Shown here one piece after another: positions 14,001-26,572 of a DNA stretch of 64,000 nucleotides (positions are counted from its first letter, which is position 1; every line of letters begins with the position of its first letter). The stretch is from Sipunculus nudus (lineage: Eukaryota; Annelida; Sipuncula; Golfingiida; Sipunculidae). Below the pieces are notes generated by a model, which saw only the letters and a list, made by a program, of their open reading frames with translations, was not told where the DNA came from and did not search any database. Where the stretch lies: assembly GCA_026874595.1 (NCBI GenBank), contig CM049310.1, forward strand, positions 24,973,058-25,037,057, given 5' to 3'. A program made the position numbers and the translations under genes.

Positions 14001-17000
14001 GTGGCCTTGACCTTGAATATTACCATATATGGTGAAAATCACACAAAATCATTACTATCTCAATAAGGGATGCCTTGATTGGTCCAAAAATCAACTTGAC
14101 CGAATATCTTGGATAGTATTGTCATGTTCCAGAAACTTATAGCGCCACCTGTTATTCTTTTACTTGTTTTCATGCCGTTTAATACCCCATCATTGCCACT
14201 TAACAGTACTGTGAGCATTATAAGTCAAAAACTAATGGACAAATTTCTTTCATATTATGCATATACATAGACATGGGTTATGGGATGATGTATATTGAAA
14301 TTAGGGTCATGACCTTTTCTATGAGAGGTACCTTTTTTATGAGTGTGGTCTGATATTAATTGTTGCTGAAGATTGGGGGCTATTCTTAAAGGGGGGGGGG
14401 GATTAATTGTCTGGGGATACTATGGCACCTGCGGTGCCAAGAAATATCTAGTTATTATCATAATTTATCTCCTATATTTTTGAGCAAAGCCAATAATGTA
14501 GACTAACATTTAAGACATTAGTATCATGAAAAATGCTAGCTTATCTGGCTGGCAGAGTTCATTTATTGCGATAGTTAATGCTTTGTTTGTTAAGGCATAT
14601 CTTATGAAGGACTACTCTGATCATGTGTATGATTGAAATTAACCATAAATGTCCTTTACATTGATCATTTTGACTACTTTCCTGACATCTTGACAGAGTG
14701 TGGAGGGAGGCCAGGGATCGTATCGTGGGTTTCCCTGGACGATACCATGCATGGGATCCTCGTTACTCAGGCTGGTTGTACAATTCCAACTACTCATGTG
14801 AACTGTCAATGGTGCTAACAGGAGCTGCTTTCTTCCACAAGGTGAGTACTTCACGATAAACCTTGCATTGTCAACTTTGTCTTCTGTAGAGCAGGTACAG
14901 GGTGGGGGGCGGGTGGGGGGGGGGCACAAGAACTTCTTATGAAACTCGCTTTATATGTATACCATCAACACCAGGGTACAGATTAGTTCCATCTGTTCAC
15001 CTTACTATTCTTGATGGTGGTTATGGCAATATTTCATGAGTAGGAACCCTGTACCTGTACTGTATACATGTGTTCACCTGCCGGTGACCAGTTAATAAGA
15101 ATAAGTAAGGCAAAAAAAAAATTAAATGTATGGTTCTCAGGCACTGCCCGCATCAATTTTAAACCCCGGCATCAAAAATTTTTATTTAGATTTTCAATAA
15201 AAACTTACCAATTTTGAGCTACAGCTGCTGGGACATATCTTTCAAGAAGATAAAATCATACAATTTCATATGTTATGTAGTGCTTTTACTTGTTTAGCAA
15301 AAAAAAAATATGTTATTAACATGCTTTTCCCTTATCATTTGACATTTTTATCGAAACATACAAAAAAATTAAAAATAAAAAAAACACCCGCCCGCATTGA
15401 TTTCTCAAAAAAGTGCCTAAGAACCATACTTTTTTTTTTATTTTGGCCTAAGAGTGGTATCATGAAAGGGAATTGAACATGGACTATGTAAATTAAGTCT
15501 CAGCTGTTCTTATTGCAATGATGTAGATTACATGAACATGTAAAAATATTTCTTAGTTCTAATATGATTGTATTCTGGGTATCTATCCTATGCAAAACAA
15601 TATTTGTTTTCAACACTGTATGATTGTGTCTTTGCAGTACTACGCGTACCTGTACAGTTATTCCATGCCTCAGGCCATCAGGGATAAAGTGGATGAGTAT
15701 ACAAACTGTGAAGATCTGGCCATGAACTTCCTGGTGTCTCATATCACCAGAAAACCACCTATCAAGGTAAAACATCCCAGCATTTGTCAGAACTGAACAG
15801 GCCATCAGTCACTCAGATTAAAATACAAGACCACTACAGTCAGTCAAAAGACAACACAACACGCATGAAACAACTTTACTGTTTGCCCTTTCTTCAAGAC
15901 TGAAACTCCAATTAAACTCAACCAATTACAAAAAGTTAGTAAAACTCTCAACACAGGGACTTACACTGTTTATAGCTGTAGCTTTCGACCATATCACATG
16001 GTCATCGTCAGCAGTCTGGTATGCTTCACAGTGACTCAGGGGTTGTCACATGACCACTGGGCAGGCCTCTGGCTCTGGTAAAAAGCTACAGCTATGAACA
16101 ATGTAAGTCCCTGAGTTTTACTGACATTATGGAATCTCCAGGGACAGGATCCAGTATACATAGTTTGAATTACAAACCTGTCAGTTAAAAGAAAAACATG
16201 GTTTCCTTTTGAACAAATAAAAAAAACACTCCTTCAAACCTGTTTATAAAGAATATGGTAAAACACTATCATGACACAGCAATCAATCGGTAGTAAAACC
16301 AATGGTCAAAACAAACCCTGTTACCACACACCAGTCAGATGAGTTAAAACACTATTATCTTGCAGTCAAACCAGAGTACACATGTCAATTTGGGTATGTC
16401 AGTTATCACTACACACCTTACACTCTGAAAGGTTCACCAGGCATCCCAGGTAAATCATCATTGTATATTATCTGTTACTGTTATGACTACATGCTGAACT
16501 TGACATATCAGAAGGTTAGGATACCCTGGTCACACTTTTTGCAGGGCAGTTTGGTGTATGGATTTTATGCAGGATGTAGTGGTACCAGTTCCCACTTCCA
16601 GATGGTGCAATATTTTTGTATTGTGAGATGTTATGGTGATCACTATCAGTGGTGCAGTTTGGTTTTGGGGTTTTGTGTGGGATGTCCCACCTATATGTCA
16701 CCTTTATTGAGGTTTGTTTTAGTGTTGGATGTTCTACTTCTTACTTTTATTTGTTGCATTTGTTTATGTGGGACTTTATAATGACTGCGTTAAGTGGTGT
16801 AAATATTTTAGTTTTAAGGGTTTTCAGCTCAGCTGAGTCTTAAGTCAACTCAGCTTAATGATTAAGAATGATGTAATAGATAATTCTGGAGCAATATGAA
16901 TTTTAGGGTTATATTTAAACTTGCAAAAATAATGATTTATCAATAAAATAGAAAAAAATGGATATGATAAAAATAATTGGATCATACATTCTCAGCACAG

Positions 17001-19504
17001 TTTGTAATCAGATGATTCCCAACAAATGTATACTTTTATTGTATCCCAAGACAAAACCAGTATACTATGGTTAAAGGACTGTCGCATCTCCTCCGCGGCA
17101 GAGAGTTTGTTTGTGTGCAATAACTCAAAAAGTATTTTATGGATCTTTACCAAACTTGACATGTGCATAGATATGGGTGAGAGGACGAAGCCTATTTGAT
17201 ATGGGGTCATGACCTTTACTAGGAGAGTGATCTTGGCCTTGAATAGGTTCATTTTGGGGGAAAATCACACAAATTCTTAAATTTCTCTAGAAATCTTGCA
17301 TGGATTGATCCAAAAATCAAGTTAACCAAAGATCTTGGATAGTGTTGTTATGTACCGGAAAATGGTGGCGCCACCTGTTATCCTTTTCTGTTTTTTTGTG
17401 CCATTTAATACCCCCATCAATGCCACTTAACAGTACTGTGAGCATTATAAGTCAAAAACTAATGGACAGATTTCTTTAATATTATGCATATACATAGACA
17501 TGGGTTATGGAAAGATGCATATTTAAATTGGGGTCATGACCTTTCCTATGAGAGTGGCCTTGACCTTGAATAATGACATATATGGTGAAAATCACACAAA
17601 ATCATAAATATCTCAATAAGGGATGCATGGATTGGTCCAAAACTGATATTGACTGAAGATCTTAGATGGCTTTGTCTTCTGCGGAAGACAAGTGGTGCCA
17701 CCTTCTGTCTTTTTCTTGTTTTCGCGCCATTTAATACCCCGTCATTGCCACTTGACAGTACTGTGAGCATTATAAGTCAAAAACTAATAGACAGATATCT
17801 TTCATATTATGCATATACATAAACATGGGTTATGGGATGATGTATATTTAGATTGGGGTCATGACCTTTCATATGAGAGTGGCCTTGACCTTAAATAATG
17901 CCATATATGGTAAAACTCACAAAATCAAAAATATCTCAAAAAGGGATGCATGGATTGGTCCAAAAAATCCAATTGACTGAAGATCTTGGATGGCTTTGTC
18001 TTCTGCAGAAGACAGGTGGCGCCACCTGTCATTTTCTTGTTTTTGTGCCTTTTAATACCCCATCTTTGCCTCTTGAAAGTACTGTGAGGATTATAAGTAA
18101 AAAAACTTATGAATATATTTCTTTCATATTATGCATATACATATATAGACATGCGTTATGGGATAATGTATATTTAAATTGGGGTCATGACCTTTCATAT
18201 GAGTGGCCTTGACCTTGAATTATGCCATATAATTGGTAGAAATCATACAAAATCATAAAAATATCTCAATAAGGGATGGATGGAAGAAACCATAGTGGCT
18301 TACCAAGTGTCAGTATATGCTACTGAAGATGGGGGGGGGGGGCTATTCTTAAAGGGGGGGGGGATTAATTGTCAGTGGATACTATGGCACCTGCGGTGTC
18401 AATAAATATCTAGTTAAAAATTGTAAAGGAACTGAATAATCTCTGAGACCTTAAAATTTTGTGAAAATCATAAGGTAATTGTTAAAGACAGAACTGCATG
18501 ATATTTTAGACAGCAATATTAGTACTGTGTGGAAGTTCCATTAGGCACTGTCAGCATGGAAACTTATTTTTACAGTTTTTCACATTATGTGAAATATAAT
18601 TTAAATAAAGATGTAAATAAGAAAGAAGTAGGAGTGCAGTTTATAAGAGTGATTTAATTAGAATTTAAATGGGATTTTGGAGGTTTACAGTGAAATTATC
18701 CACAGAAAGAAAACATTTAATTGGAATCATTTTTACGTTGAGACATGGTATTCCATTTCTTTATCCTCAGACAAATGAGTATCAATGGCCCTTAATTCTA
18801 TTCCAGCCCTTTGTTTGGTCCAAATATAGTCACAGGTGATTAACGTTTCATTTGCTGAATGGAAGATTGTTATTAAACATAATCCACATTGCATAATTAG
18901 TCTCCTGCTGTTTCTTTCAGCAGTGACAATAGCTGTACATGTTTGATTTGCTTATCTCTGCGGCCAAATCCAGCCTTTATCATTATAATTAGCAGCACCC
19001 ATTAATTGGGCAATTCTTGTCAATATTGCATCCATAGCTCTTGTGATTTTCAGATAAACATGTACTTAAATTCCTAAATGGGGAATTTTGCCTGTTGTAT
19101 CTCACTGAATAACGTGCCTATCAATGGGCAGTATAATAACAGATACAAGTTCATGTAACAGAATCAGGGGGGTTTGTCATGCCCTTTGAATTCAAATCAA
19201 CTTTTACTAATTTTGATATCAGAGGATAATATTTGCATTCCATGAAATGATTCAAGTGTGCTTATTGATCATGCATGCTTTCCATGTTTTTCAGGTAACA
19301 TCCCGCTGGACGTTCCGTTGCCCAGGTTGCCCAAAAGCTTTATCTGTTGAAGAGTCCCACTTCCAAGAACGTCATAAATGCATAAACTTCTTTGTCCAGG
19401 TTTATGGGTACATGCCACTACTTAATACACAATTCAGGGCCGACTCAGTGCTCTTTAAAACAAGAATTCCCCATGCCAAACAGAAGTGTTTCAAATTTAT
19501 ATGA
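9011..19504 (+). CDS. EXTL3: Exostosin-like 3 glycosyltransferase (EXTL3/botv), 7 coding exons
   Basis: Coding exons are 9011-11009, 12319-12420, 12857-13011, 13343-13470, 14697-14841, 15638-15766 and 19295-19504. All introns are GT-AG, and the phases join into one 955-residue frame ending TGA. The protein is type II: a short basic N-terminus, a membrane anchor at about residues 24-39, a coiled-coil stem at about 70-150, a GT47 exostosin domain at about 180-500 (with CFDYSRC), and a GT64 domain from about 702 to the end. The metal-binding DDD is at 780-782 ([11 protein letters not shown]). The C-terminal cysteine cluster (RCPGCP, KCINFF) and the FKFI ending are typical of EXTL3. In the family this Golgi/ER enzyme adds the first alpha-GlcNAc to the linkage tetrasaccharide and so commits the chain to heparan sulfate. 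Length is close to vertebrate EXTL3 (about 919). The large first coding exon holds the stem and GT47; the GT64 half is split. EXT1/EXT2 are excluded by the stem coiled coil and the close GT64 match. Confidence 0.97.
11244..11333 (-). repeat. tRNA-derived SINE remnant in EXTL3 intron 1
   Basis: On the - strand there is a B-box-like GGGTTCAAATCCCGC with the T-arm stem, preceded by GACTTGCATGC in the anticodon-arm position and GCCATGGTAGC resembling an A box. The acceptor stem does not pair well, so it is more likely a SINE head or pseudo-tRNA than a working tRNA. Confidence 0.45.
11334..12318. other. Rest of EXTL3 intron 1, no feature recognised
   Basis: AT-rich intronic sequence; no ORF, RNA gene or repeat family could be recognised. 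Confidence 0.5.
12319..12420 (+). CDS. EXTL3: EXTL3 coding exon 2
   Basis: Phase 1 in and out. Encodes the glycine-rich linker [20 protein letters not shown] and the [11 protein letters not shown] segment that joins the GT47 half to the GT64 half. Acceptor TTTTTCAG, donor GTTAGT. Confidence 0.93.
12857..13011 (+). CDS. EXTL3: EXTL3 coding exon 3: start of GT64 domain
   Basis: Starts with the family motif VMLTYERE and continues through [11 protein letters not shown], the nucleotide-sugar-binding beta strands of GT64. Acceptor TCTGACAG after a T-run; donor GTGAGC; ends in phase 0. Confidence 0.94.
13343..13470 (+). CDS. EXTL3: EXTL3 coding exon 4: DXD-type metal site
   Basis: Encodes [13 protein letters not shown] and then [17 protein letters not shown]. 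The acidic triplet DDD (residues 780-782) is the UDP-sugar/divalent metal site of GT64 enzymes, so the fold looks catalytically intact. Acceptor TATTACAG, donor GTAAAT. Confidence 0.95.
13510..14453 (+). repeat. Helentron/pearl-like element, copy B (5' truncated), in EXTL3 intron 4
   Basis: Same core and tail as the 3.1-kb copy, including the G-run, TTGTCTGGGGATA, hairpin GGCACC-TGC-GGTGCC and TCTAGTT. It begins at the internal ATACTAT and lacks the first 25 bp with the TATCCCCAGACAA inverted repeat. Fills most of the intron between the DDD exon and exon 5, leaving both splice sites intact. Confidence 0.8.
14697..14841 (+). CDS. EXTL3: EXTL3 coding exon 5
   Basis: Encodes [20 protein letters not shown] through [20 protein letters not shown]. 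Both are GT64 core elements, the second lying near the acceptor-binding face in family structures. Acceptor TTGACAG, donor GTGAGT. The preceding intron is almost filled by a tandem-core transposon. Confidence 0.95.
15106..15447. repeat. MITE with about 37-bp inverted ends, in EXTL3 intron 5
   Basis: Begins AGGC plus an A-run, then GTATGGTTCTCAGGCAC. The inverse of the 3' end reads AGGCC, A-run, then GTATGGTTCTTAGGCAC. A second copy is at 47141-47465. No coding capacity; target-site duplication is not clear in either copy. Confidence 0.75.
15638..15766 (+). CDS. EXTL3: EXTL3 coding exon 6
   Basis: 43 codons, phase 0 at both ends: [41 protein letters not shown]. The CED(L/I)AMNFLVS block is a strongly conserved GT64 segment. 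Acceptor TTTGCAG, donor GTAAAA. Confidence 0.95.
15767..17038. other. First part of EXTL3 intron 6, no gene
   Basis: Contains an open stretch of 159 codons (16302-16781) with no family resemblance; treated as chance. Otherwise plain AT-rich intron. Confidence 0.5.
17039..18414 (+). repeat. Helentron/pearl-like element, copy C, in EXTL3 intron 6
   Basis: Starts TTGTATCCCAAGACAA; ends GTCAGTGGATACTATGGCAC, hairpin with one mismatch (GGCACC-TGC-GGTGTC), ATCTAGTT. The 5' head (GGACTGTCGCATCTCCTCCG) differs from copies A and B, defining a second head subtype. Two G-runs flank the 3' part. Confidence 0.8.
19295..19504 (+). CDS. EXTL3: EXTL3 last coding exon
   Basis: Encodes the cysteine-containing C-terminus: [36 protein letters not shown], and the terminal KCFKFI followed by TGA at 19502-19504. 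It follows a 3.5-kb intron containing a tandem-core element. Confidence 0.96.
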   Translation, partial: VTSRWTFRCPGCPKALSVEESHFQERHKCINFFVQVYGYMPLLNTQFRADSVLFKTRIPHAKQKCFKFI

Positions 19505-20314
19505 AAGCCTAAATTATCTGTGACTGACTGCAGAATGTGATATTTTTATCCTTTCATTTAGAGATGAATGATTATATTGTATTACTTAATACTAATGTAT
19601 AGAAAAAAATTATGGCCAGATTCATCTTTGTGACCAAGTGTATTGGTGGCAAATGTGTGATATGTTTCAGTGAAATCAGTGAATCATGTCATAAATATAT
19701 CTCAAGCTTGGAACTGATTAATTATATCAAGCAAATACTCAGTCAGTGTGGTATTTATGTAAAACTTCACAAAGAATGTTTTACATCGCCAGATTGTTTT
19801 TATGATTAACAATCAACTCAATTTTAGTTGTTTTATTGTGATGTCTTGAAGATGAAAATGTGATTACAAGCTTTGAGAAGGCATAATATGAGAAATATAT
19901 GAATATTCTCAGCCTTTTTTAACTAGTCACTATCAAAATTTCTGTAAATTATATGTCAGGGACAGACTATTCAGTAGAATTTTATCTATTCAACAAAATT
20001 GGGAACTACCTGAAGAGTGATACCCAAGGATGCCATGAGGCCGAAGGCATCTTTCTGACCATATGCTATGATTAATATTTTGTAAAAATGCTGAAGTACT
20101 ATTAAAAAAGGTTTTATATATACATACATATGTTATGCCCAAGAGACTGTTCAACATGTTTAATGATTATAATATATTAAGATCTGTTTTAAAGGATACA
20201 TAATCTCAGAGTAATCTTATGACAGATGTATGTATGAAAACACGGAGCCCTTGAATGTTGGTAAATGGTATCACATGACTCCTCCAATAATTGGAGTTTA
20301 TTCATGAAGAAAGT

Positions 20315-20367
20315 AATAAAACTATATTTTGTACTACACCTTGTCTTCCATGGTGTAACAGAATAAA
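20315..20367 (+). terminator. Candidate poly(A) signals downstream of EXTL3
   Basis: AATAAA occurs at 20315-20320 and 20362-20367, about 0.8 kb after the stop and just before the first transposon (20669). A third AATAAA is at 20518. Which one is used cannot be told from sequence; 3' UTR length is inferred. Confidence 0.35.
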
Positions 20368-20668
20368 GGGTCAGTGTAAATATCTCAGGGAATTATTTAT
20401 TTTACTTACACTATGGTCTTGTGTTGTGTATGCTGGAGTCATGAGGTGAAGGCAGCATTTGATACCCTTGTATAAAGTAGCATTATCCATGGTGGTGTAG
20501 TATTGTTGATATTATAGAATAAACCATCATCTTAAGTACCTGATCAGTGTGCATTGTGATTGTTGTGAAATTGTGGGTGCGTTTTTCACCAGAAGTAATG
20601 TGAGTAAGACTGTACTGCCAGTGTGTTCAGTGTATACCCTATTCATTCTACCTGCTTACTCGATTGAC

Positions 20669-23272
20669 TTTTTAGCTCAGCTGACTATAAGTCATCTGAG
20701 CTATAGTCGTGGTCCATTGTCCGTCGTCCGTCTGTCCCTCCGTCGTGCCGTCCGTCTGTCCGTCCGTCCGTCCATAGAAGTGGCACTTTTTAAAACCGTA
20801 AGACCTAGGAATCCAAAATTCGGCATAATGTTAGATGTCCCCAAGATCTCCTACCAAGCCGAAAACTGGGTCTTTGCGACTTCGTACCTTTGAGAAATTA
20901 AGGAAAAACCTCAATTTTTTATTAAAAACCTATTTTCACACTTCAGGACTGCCTAATATCAAAACCACTCATCTGTTTTTCCTCATATTTACCATAAATA
21001 TTCCTCTATATAGTTCCTATGTACATGCCAGAAATTATGTCTGTATTATATAATTTAAAAAAGTTATGGGCCCAAATATAATGCATTTTGTAAAAAATCA
21101 GGAAAGATATTTGATCACTTAACACAAAACCTGTTAAAGCTATGGACTTTTTTTCCAGTAATATAACTTTAATTAATCAAAATTAAATTGTATACCCAAA
21201 ATTAGATCAAAATCTTTTAAAATTTTTTTAAATATTAACAAAATAAAATATTGGTACCTTAAATTTCGCCCAACTTTGACCATGGCACGTTTTTTCCTGT
21301 AGGTACTGTGGATTTAATTTTCACAGCATGTTTATGTTAGCATTTTGTCTGTTAACACCAAAAATTTGAAACCAGTTGATCAAAAACTGTGGATTTTATT
21401 CAAGTTTTCAAGCACCATGTAACATATTGTTTACATCAAGCTAGTGTTATGCAGTTTGCAAGAGCTCAGCTCCCCAGCTTCAGCTCTCAGTTCCTAAAAT
21501 TTGGCATACAATTAGATGTCTCCAAAATCCCCTACCATGCCAAGAATTTGGTCACTAGGACTTAATACCTTCGAGATATAAATGAAAAACTTCATTTTTC
21601 CATTAAAAACCCATTGTTACACTTCAAGACTGCCTAATATCAAAACCACTGATCTGACTTTAATCATATATAATATTAAAATTTTTCTATACATTCTCTA
21701 TGCACATGCCAGAAATGATTTCAGTATTGCGTAATTGTTTTAAGTTATGGGCCCAAACATAATGCACTTTGTAAAAAATCAAGAAATATATTTACTCCCT
21801 TAACAAGGGGATTGCTGAAGCTAGAGATTTTTTGTCAGGGATGTAACATTATTTAATCAAGATTCAATTGAATACCCAAAATTAGTTCTGAATTTTTCAA
21901 ATTTTATAAGTTATTAGTATAAATATAAAATTAGTACTTTAAATTTTGCCCAAATTTGACCATGGCACGTTTGTTTCCTGTGAGCACTGTTGATATAATT
22001 TTCATATCATGCACACATAAGGATTTCAGCTTTTTAGTTTAGAAAGCTGAAAGATATTGGCCAAAAATTGAAGCTTTTATTTATGTTTTTATGAGTTTTG
22101 GTTCTCTCCAGCCCCTCTTGAGTCACCTGTATGTTGACCTTGTTGAACTTTCAGCAAATTATGCATGCTTGAAGCGAGGCATTCACTGGGGCAGCCAGGC
22201 AGCTTATGACCAGCCACAGTTGATCCAGATGTCCAACCAAACTCATCTAGTAGTTTTAACTAACAACATAACAATAAACAATAATTAATAAATTTTTATT
22301 GATTTTTAATAACAAATTAAAGAAAAATAGAAAAGGAATTTGTTAGTTTATAATAACAGGAAATTAACTTGCAGTTACTGATGATATAAGAATCTTGTAT
22401 CGATGGATAGAATGTCACATATTCCAAATAACACCATGCAGTATTTTTCAGTTAATTTTAATGATAAAAAAGTAAATCATATTTTTCATTACTAATCATT
22501 AGGGATCATATGAAGGAAATTAATGATAGACAAAGATGCAGTTGATAATATTAATCTAGATTCCTACTGTGTCTAGTGTGTACATTGATGTGAAATAAGT
22601 CCAAAATGAATATATTACATTTTTTTTAATATAAATAAAAGCCATAAAACCAGGTACTTATGATCATTATTTAAATGTGTGAATTTTGTATATTCTGGAT
22701 TCTCAACATCATTGTTTTTACTGAAAACTATATAAATACCAGACATGGTGCAAATACTTTGCAATTGTATTTAAATACGAATATGAATTTGTACTCCATT
22801 CAGGTAAAAATGAAAGTATATGAATACCAGTGCAAATACTTTCAAAATGTTTTCATGAATGCATTTATGAATATATTCTTTAATATTATTTTAATAATCA
22901 CTTCAGTTATATTTCATTTTAAAAGATCATACAATTCTCTTATTATTTTAAATAAAAATTATATTTGGGACAATATTTGTAATTTTTTTTTAATAAATAG
23001 TTAAACTCTTATATTATATGTTCTGCTTATAAGTTATATGACCAAGTCAAAATCTGTGTTACAATAGTACTCCATTTGTTAATAAAATAAATGAAATCAG
23101 TCCTATTCCCTGTCTCCAAAGGTACTATCAAAATCATACATAAGCTAAACAACAACAACTCATAATACAGCTTATATTTATTACCACACAAAACCAGCAT
23201 GTGCCTCATTTCTAAATAATATTTTTTTATCATATATAACAGCTGAGCGCCGTGACCCATAGGTCCCTTGTT
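20669..23272 (-). repeat. 2.6-kb hairpin-tailed tandem-core element, copy E1
   Basis: Read on the - strand it runs from ACAAGGGACCTATGGGTCAC and GCTCAGCTG to a (CGGA)n microsatellite. The tail is the hairpin GCTCAGATGACTTATAGTCA then GCTGAGCTAAAAA. The interior has two diverged units of about 650 bp, each with CCATGGCACGTTT or its variant and GCCCATAACTT. A near-identical inverted copy is at 29570-32181: the 72-residue open stretch shared by the two differs at four positions. Architecture resembles bivalve pearl-type elements with an ACGG microsatellite. No transposase is encoded. Confidence 0.85.
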
Positions 23273-23333
23273 TTCTGACTGGGATATTTGCCAGTGTGTG
23301 ATGAAATATTGGCTATTATATTTTATAAACTAT

Positions 23334-24405
23334 GGACCCATTGGCCTTGACGCTCAGCTGACTTTGTTTATAAGGATATGTTTATTAGCTTTTTTTTCAA
23401 AATATGGGTCTTGTGATCACAACCTGTCTACCTAAACTGGAATTTTCATCCATAAACTAATTTGTAAATGGATAGGCCCTGTGACCTTGATCTCTGATCC
23501 AGTGACCCATAAATCAAACGGAACCTTCCCCTATTGGCAGGTGCACCACATGTGGAAGACAGATGGCTTGGGATGAAAAGTTTAGCTTAAAATGCACACA
23601 CAATCTTTTTTTAAGGAGTGTGTCCTGTGATCTTGACCTTTGACCCAAAATCAATAGAGTTCTTACATTATTGGTGGATCATATATAAGTCAAGTTTGAA
23701 ACCAATTTGTCAATCCAATCTAGAGCTATCATCTGGTAACTAATTTTTGGACAGATGGCCCCAAAATCAATATTCTTACTTTAATGGAGGGCCATTTATA
23801 AGTGAAGTTTGAAACCAATATATTTCAATCCAAACTAGAGCTATGACCTGGAAACTAATTTTTGGACAGAAAGATAGACAGACAGACAGGGTGATTAATA
23901 TATGGCATCTGCTTATTCAAGCAGGGCCTTAATAAACACACAAGAAACCAATCATAATCAATAAAAACTTCAGGTTTCAGGACACTGGAATACACCAAAG
24001 CTGAGAAACTGACATAATTGTTGTCATTTTACGGTCTCAAAAACAGAAAAAAATTGTTAAAAATAGAAAACATACAGGTGGCACCACCAGTTTTTAGGAA
24101 CTGACAAAACTAGTGAATATTCAAGGCAAGATTCATGGCAATTAATGCATTAATTACCAAGATACTGGAGATTTTGTATCAAATTTTTAATTATTCTGGG
24201 GGTTACTTACAAGCCCCATAGCTCATGGAATTCAGGTCACAGTGATCTAATTTCAGGTTTCCAAGGAGATATTTTACTGACGTCCTTGCATTTCACTAAA
24301 AACTTTGTAGGACGAGCAGTTACACTTTGTGCCTTGCTTATGGACTGACAGACAAAGCATCATTCTTATACCACAGTTGACTTTCAGTCAGCTGAGCTAA
24401 AAAGT
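23334..24405 (+). repeat. Hairpin-tailed element, copy E6
   Basis: Begins GGACCCATTGGCC...GACGCTCAGCTGA and ends TTTCAGTCAGCTGAGCTAAAAA. It contains a (GACA)n tract at 23870-23890 and one unit with CAGGTGGCACCACCAG. It abuts E1 almost directly, in the opposite orientation. Confidence 0.7.
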
Positions 24406-24723
24406 CTCCTGAATGCAGGTTTTCCATATACATAATTCTGACCTTTTTCTGATTAGGATCACTGCTGGTCTGTGTGATGAGATATTAACAAGTACCTGTT
24501 TATGAAGAGTATACATATGACAAGGGTTGAAATATATATTATATAATATTAAGACGCCTGAATGCAGGTTATCCATGTTCAGTTAAAACAAGTGATTCAT
24601 AATTTATGATGCCGAGTCGCCAAGCTTGGCAAAATGATTAGAGAGCCATTTTCACTAATCATCTGGCAGCAAGTAATTGGACACATTTTAACTCATAGCT
24701 GCAGCTCATTATCACTAAATAAT

Positions 24724-26572
24724 TGTATCCCCAGACAAAGTCAGGATACTATGGTAAAAGCATGGTCGCGCTGCCGCCACAGAGATTTCATATGGATGTG
24801 ATAACTCAAAAAAATATTTTTTGGTTAAAGGACTGTCGCATCGCCTCCGCCGCAGAGAGTTTGTTTGTGTGCAATAACTCAGAAAAAGTATTTTATGGAT
24901 CTTTAACAAACTTGACGTGTGTAGATATGGGTGAGAGGAGGAAGCCTATTTAAAATGGGATCATGACCTTTACTAGGAGTGTCCTTGACCTTGAATAAGT
25001 CCATTTTGGAGGAAAATCACACAAATACTTAATTATTTTAAGAAATATTGCATGGATTGATCAATAATCAACTTGACAGAAGATCTTGGATACTGCATGT
25101 TGTTATAAACCAGAAACTGGTGGTGCCACCTGTTAACCTTTTCTTGTTCCATGCCGTTTCATACCCCCCATCATTGGCACTTAACAGTACTGTGAGCATT
25201 ATAAGTCACAAACTAATGGACAGATTTCTTTCATATTATGTATATACATAGACATGGGTTATGGGATGATGCATAGTTGAATTGGGGTCATGAACTTTTC
25301 TATGAGAGTGGCCTAGACCTTGAATATTGCCATATATGGTGAAAATCACACAAAATCATAAATATCTCAATAATGCATAGATTGGTCCAAAAATCAAATT
25401 CACATAGGAACTTGGATAGCTTTGTCTTCTGCAGAAGACAGGTGGTGCCACCTTCTGTCCTTTTCTTGTTTCATGCCTTTTAATTACCCATCATTGCTAT
25501 TTGACAGTAATGTGAGCATTATAAGTCTTAAACTAATGGACAGTTGGGCTGAAATTGTGCATGTCCATTGATCTTGGATACCTCCATCTTGTATTCAAGA
25601 CTGGTGATGCTATCTGCAATCGTAATTGTGTGGCGTCAATCCGTACGTTTGCTTTTGGAGGAAATTGCTCATATCTCCGGAGTGGTTCAAGGTATTGGTC
25701 TGAAATTAGGCATGTCCATCCATCTTTGAAAATTCCATGTAATCCAGACAGGTGGCGCCACCTACCTTCCCGTTCTTGTAGAATAAATAATGCCCTTTTC
25801 TGATGAGTGATTTGCCCTATTGGCCTGAAATTAAGCATATCCATAGATCTTGGACTCCTCTTTCTTGTACTCAAGACTGGTGGTGCTATATGCAATCGTT
25901 TTGGTGTGACATCCATCTGTACATGTGCTTTGGGTGAAAATTGCTCATATCTCTGAAATGGTTTAAGGTATAGCTCTGAAATTTGGCATGTCCATCCCTC
26001 TTAGAAAGATTTTTCATAAACCAGACAGGAGGCGCCACCTACCTTCCTGTTTTTGTAGAATAAATAATGCCCTTTTCTGATGAGTGATTTGCCCTATAGG
26101 CCTGAAAATGTGCATATCCATAGATCTTGGACTCCTCTTTCTTGTACTCAAGACTGGTTGCGCCATCTGCAATTGTTTTGGCATGGCGTCCATCTGTACA
26201 TGTGCTTTGGGAGAAAATTGCTCCTATCTTCAGATTGGTTCAAGGTATTGGTCTGAAATTTGGCATGTCTATCCATCTTGCAAAATTTTTTTTGTAAGCC
26301 AGACAGGTTGCGCCACCTACCTTCCAGTTCCTGTAAAATAAATTAATGCTCTTTTTTCAGAAGAGATTCAATATATTGGCCCCCATATTTGGTGAAAAAT
26401 ATTGTTTCTCAAGTTAATAATTGGAAGAAACCATAGTCGCTTGCCAAGCGTCAGTATATGCTGCTGAAAATGGGGGGGGGGGGGGGGGGGGGGGCATACT
26501 CTTAAAGGGGGTTGGAGGGGATTAATTGTCTGGGGATACTATGGCACCTGCAGTAACAAGAAATATCTAGTT
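24724..26572 (+). repeat. Helentron/pearl-like element, copy D, chimeric head and mixed core
   Basis: Full 5' end TGTATCCCCAGACAA and 3' end TTGTCTGGGGATACTATGG ... TATCTAGTT; the tail hairpin is decayed (GGCACC-TGC-AGTAAC). The head has two subtypes in tandem: one at 24755-24823 and the copy-C type from 24824. The first core half is the usual unit; the second half (25540-26340) is a different unit, about 270 bp, with GTGCATGTCCAT and ACAGGTGGCGCCACCTACC. A G-run of more than 20 precedes the tail. Confidence 0.78.

Noticed and set aside
16302-16781. 159-codon open stretch in EXTL3 intron 6
   Set aside because: Cysteine/tyrosine/leucine-rich low-complexity product with repeated TTTTATG-like DNA, no domain, and inside a well-defined intron.
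20835-21053. 72-residue open stretch shared by the two 2.6-kb copies as a real protein
   Set aside because: Shared simply because the copies are nearly identical; no domain, and other members of the family do not preserve it as a frame that I can see.
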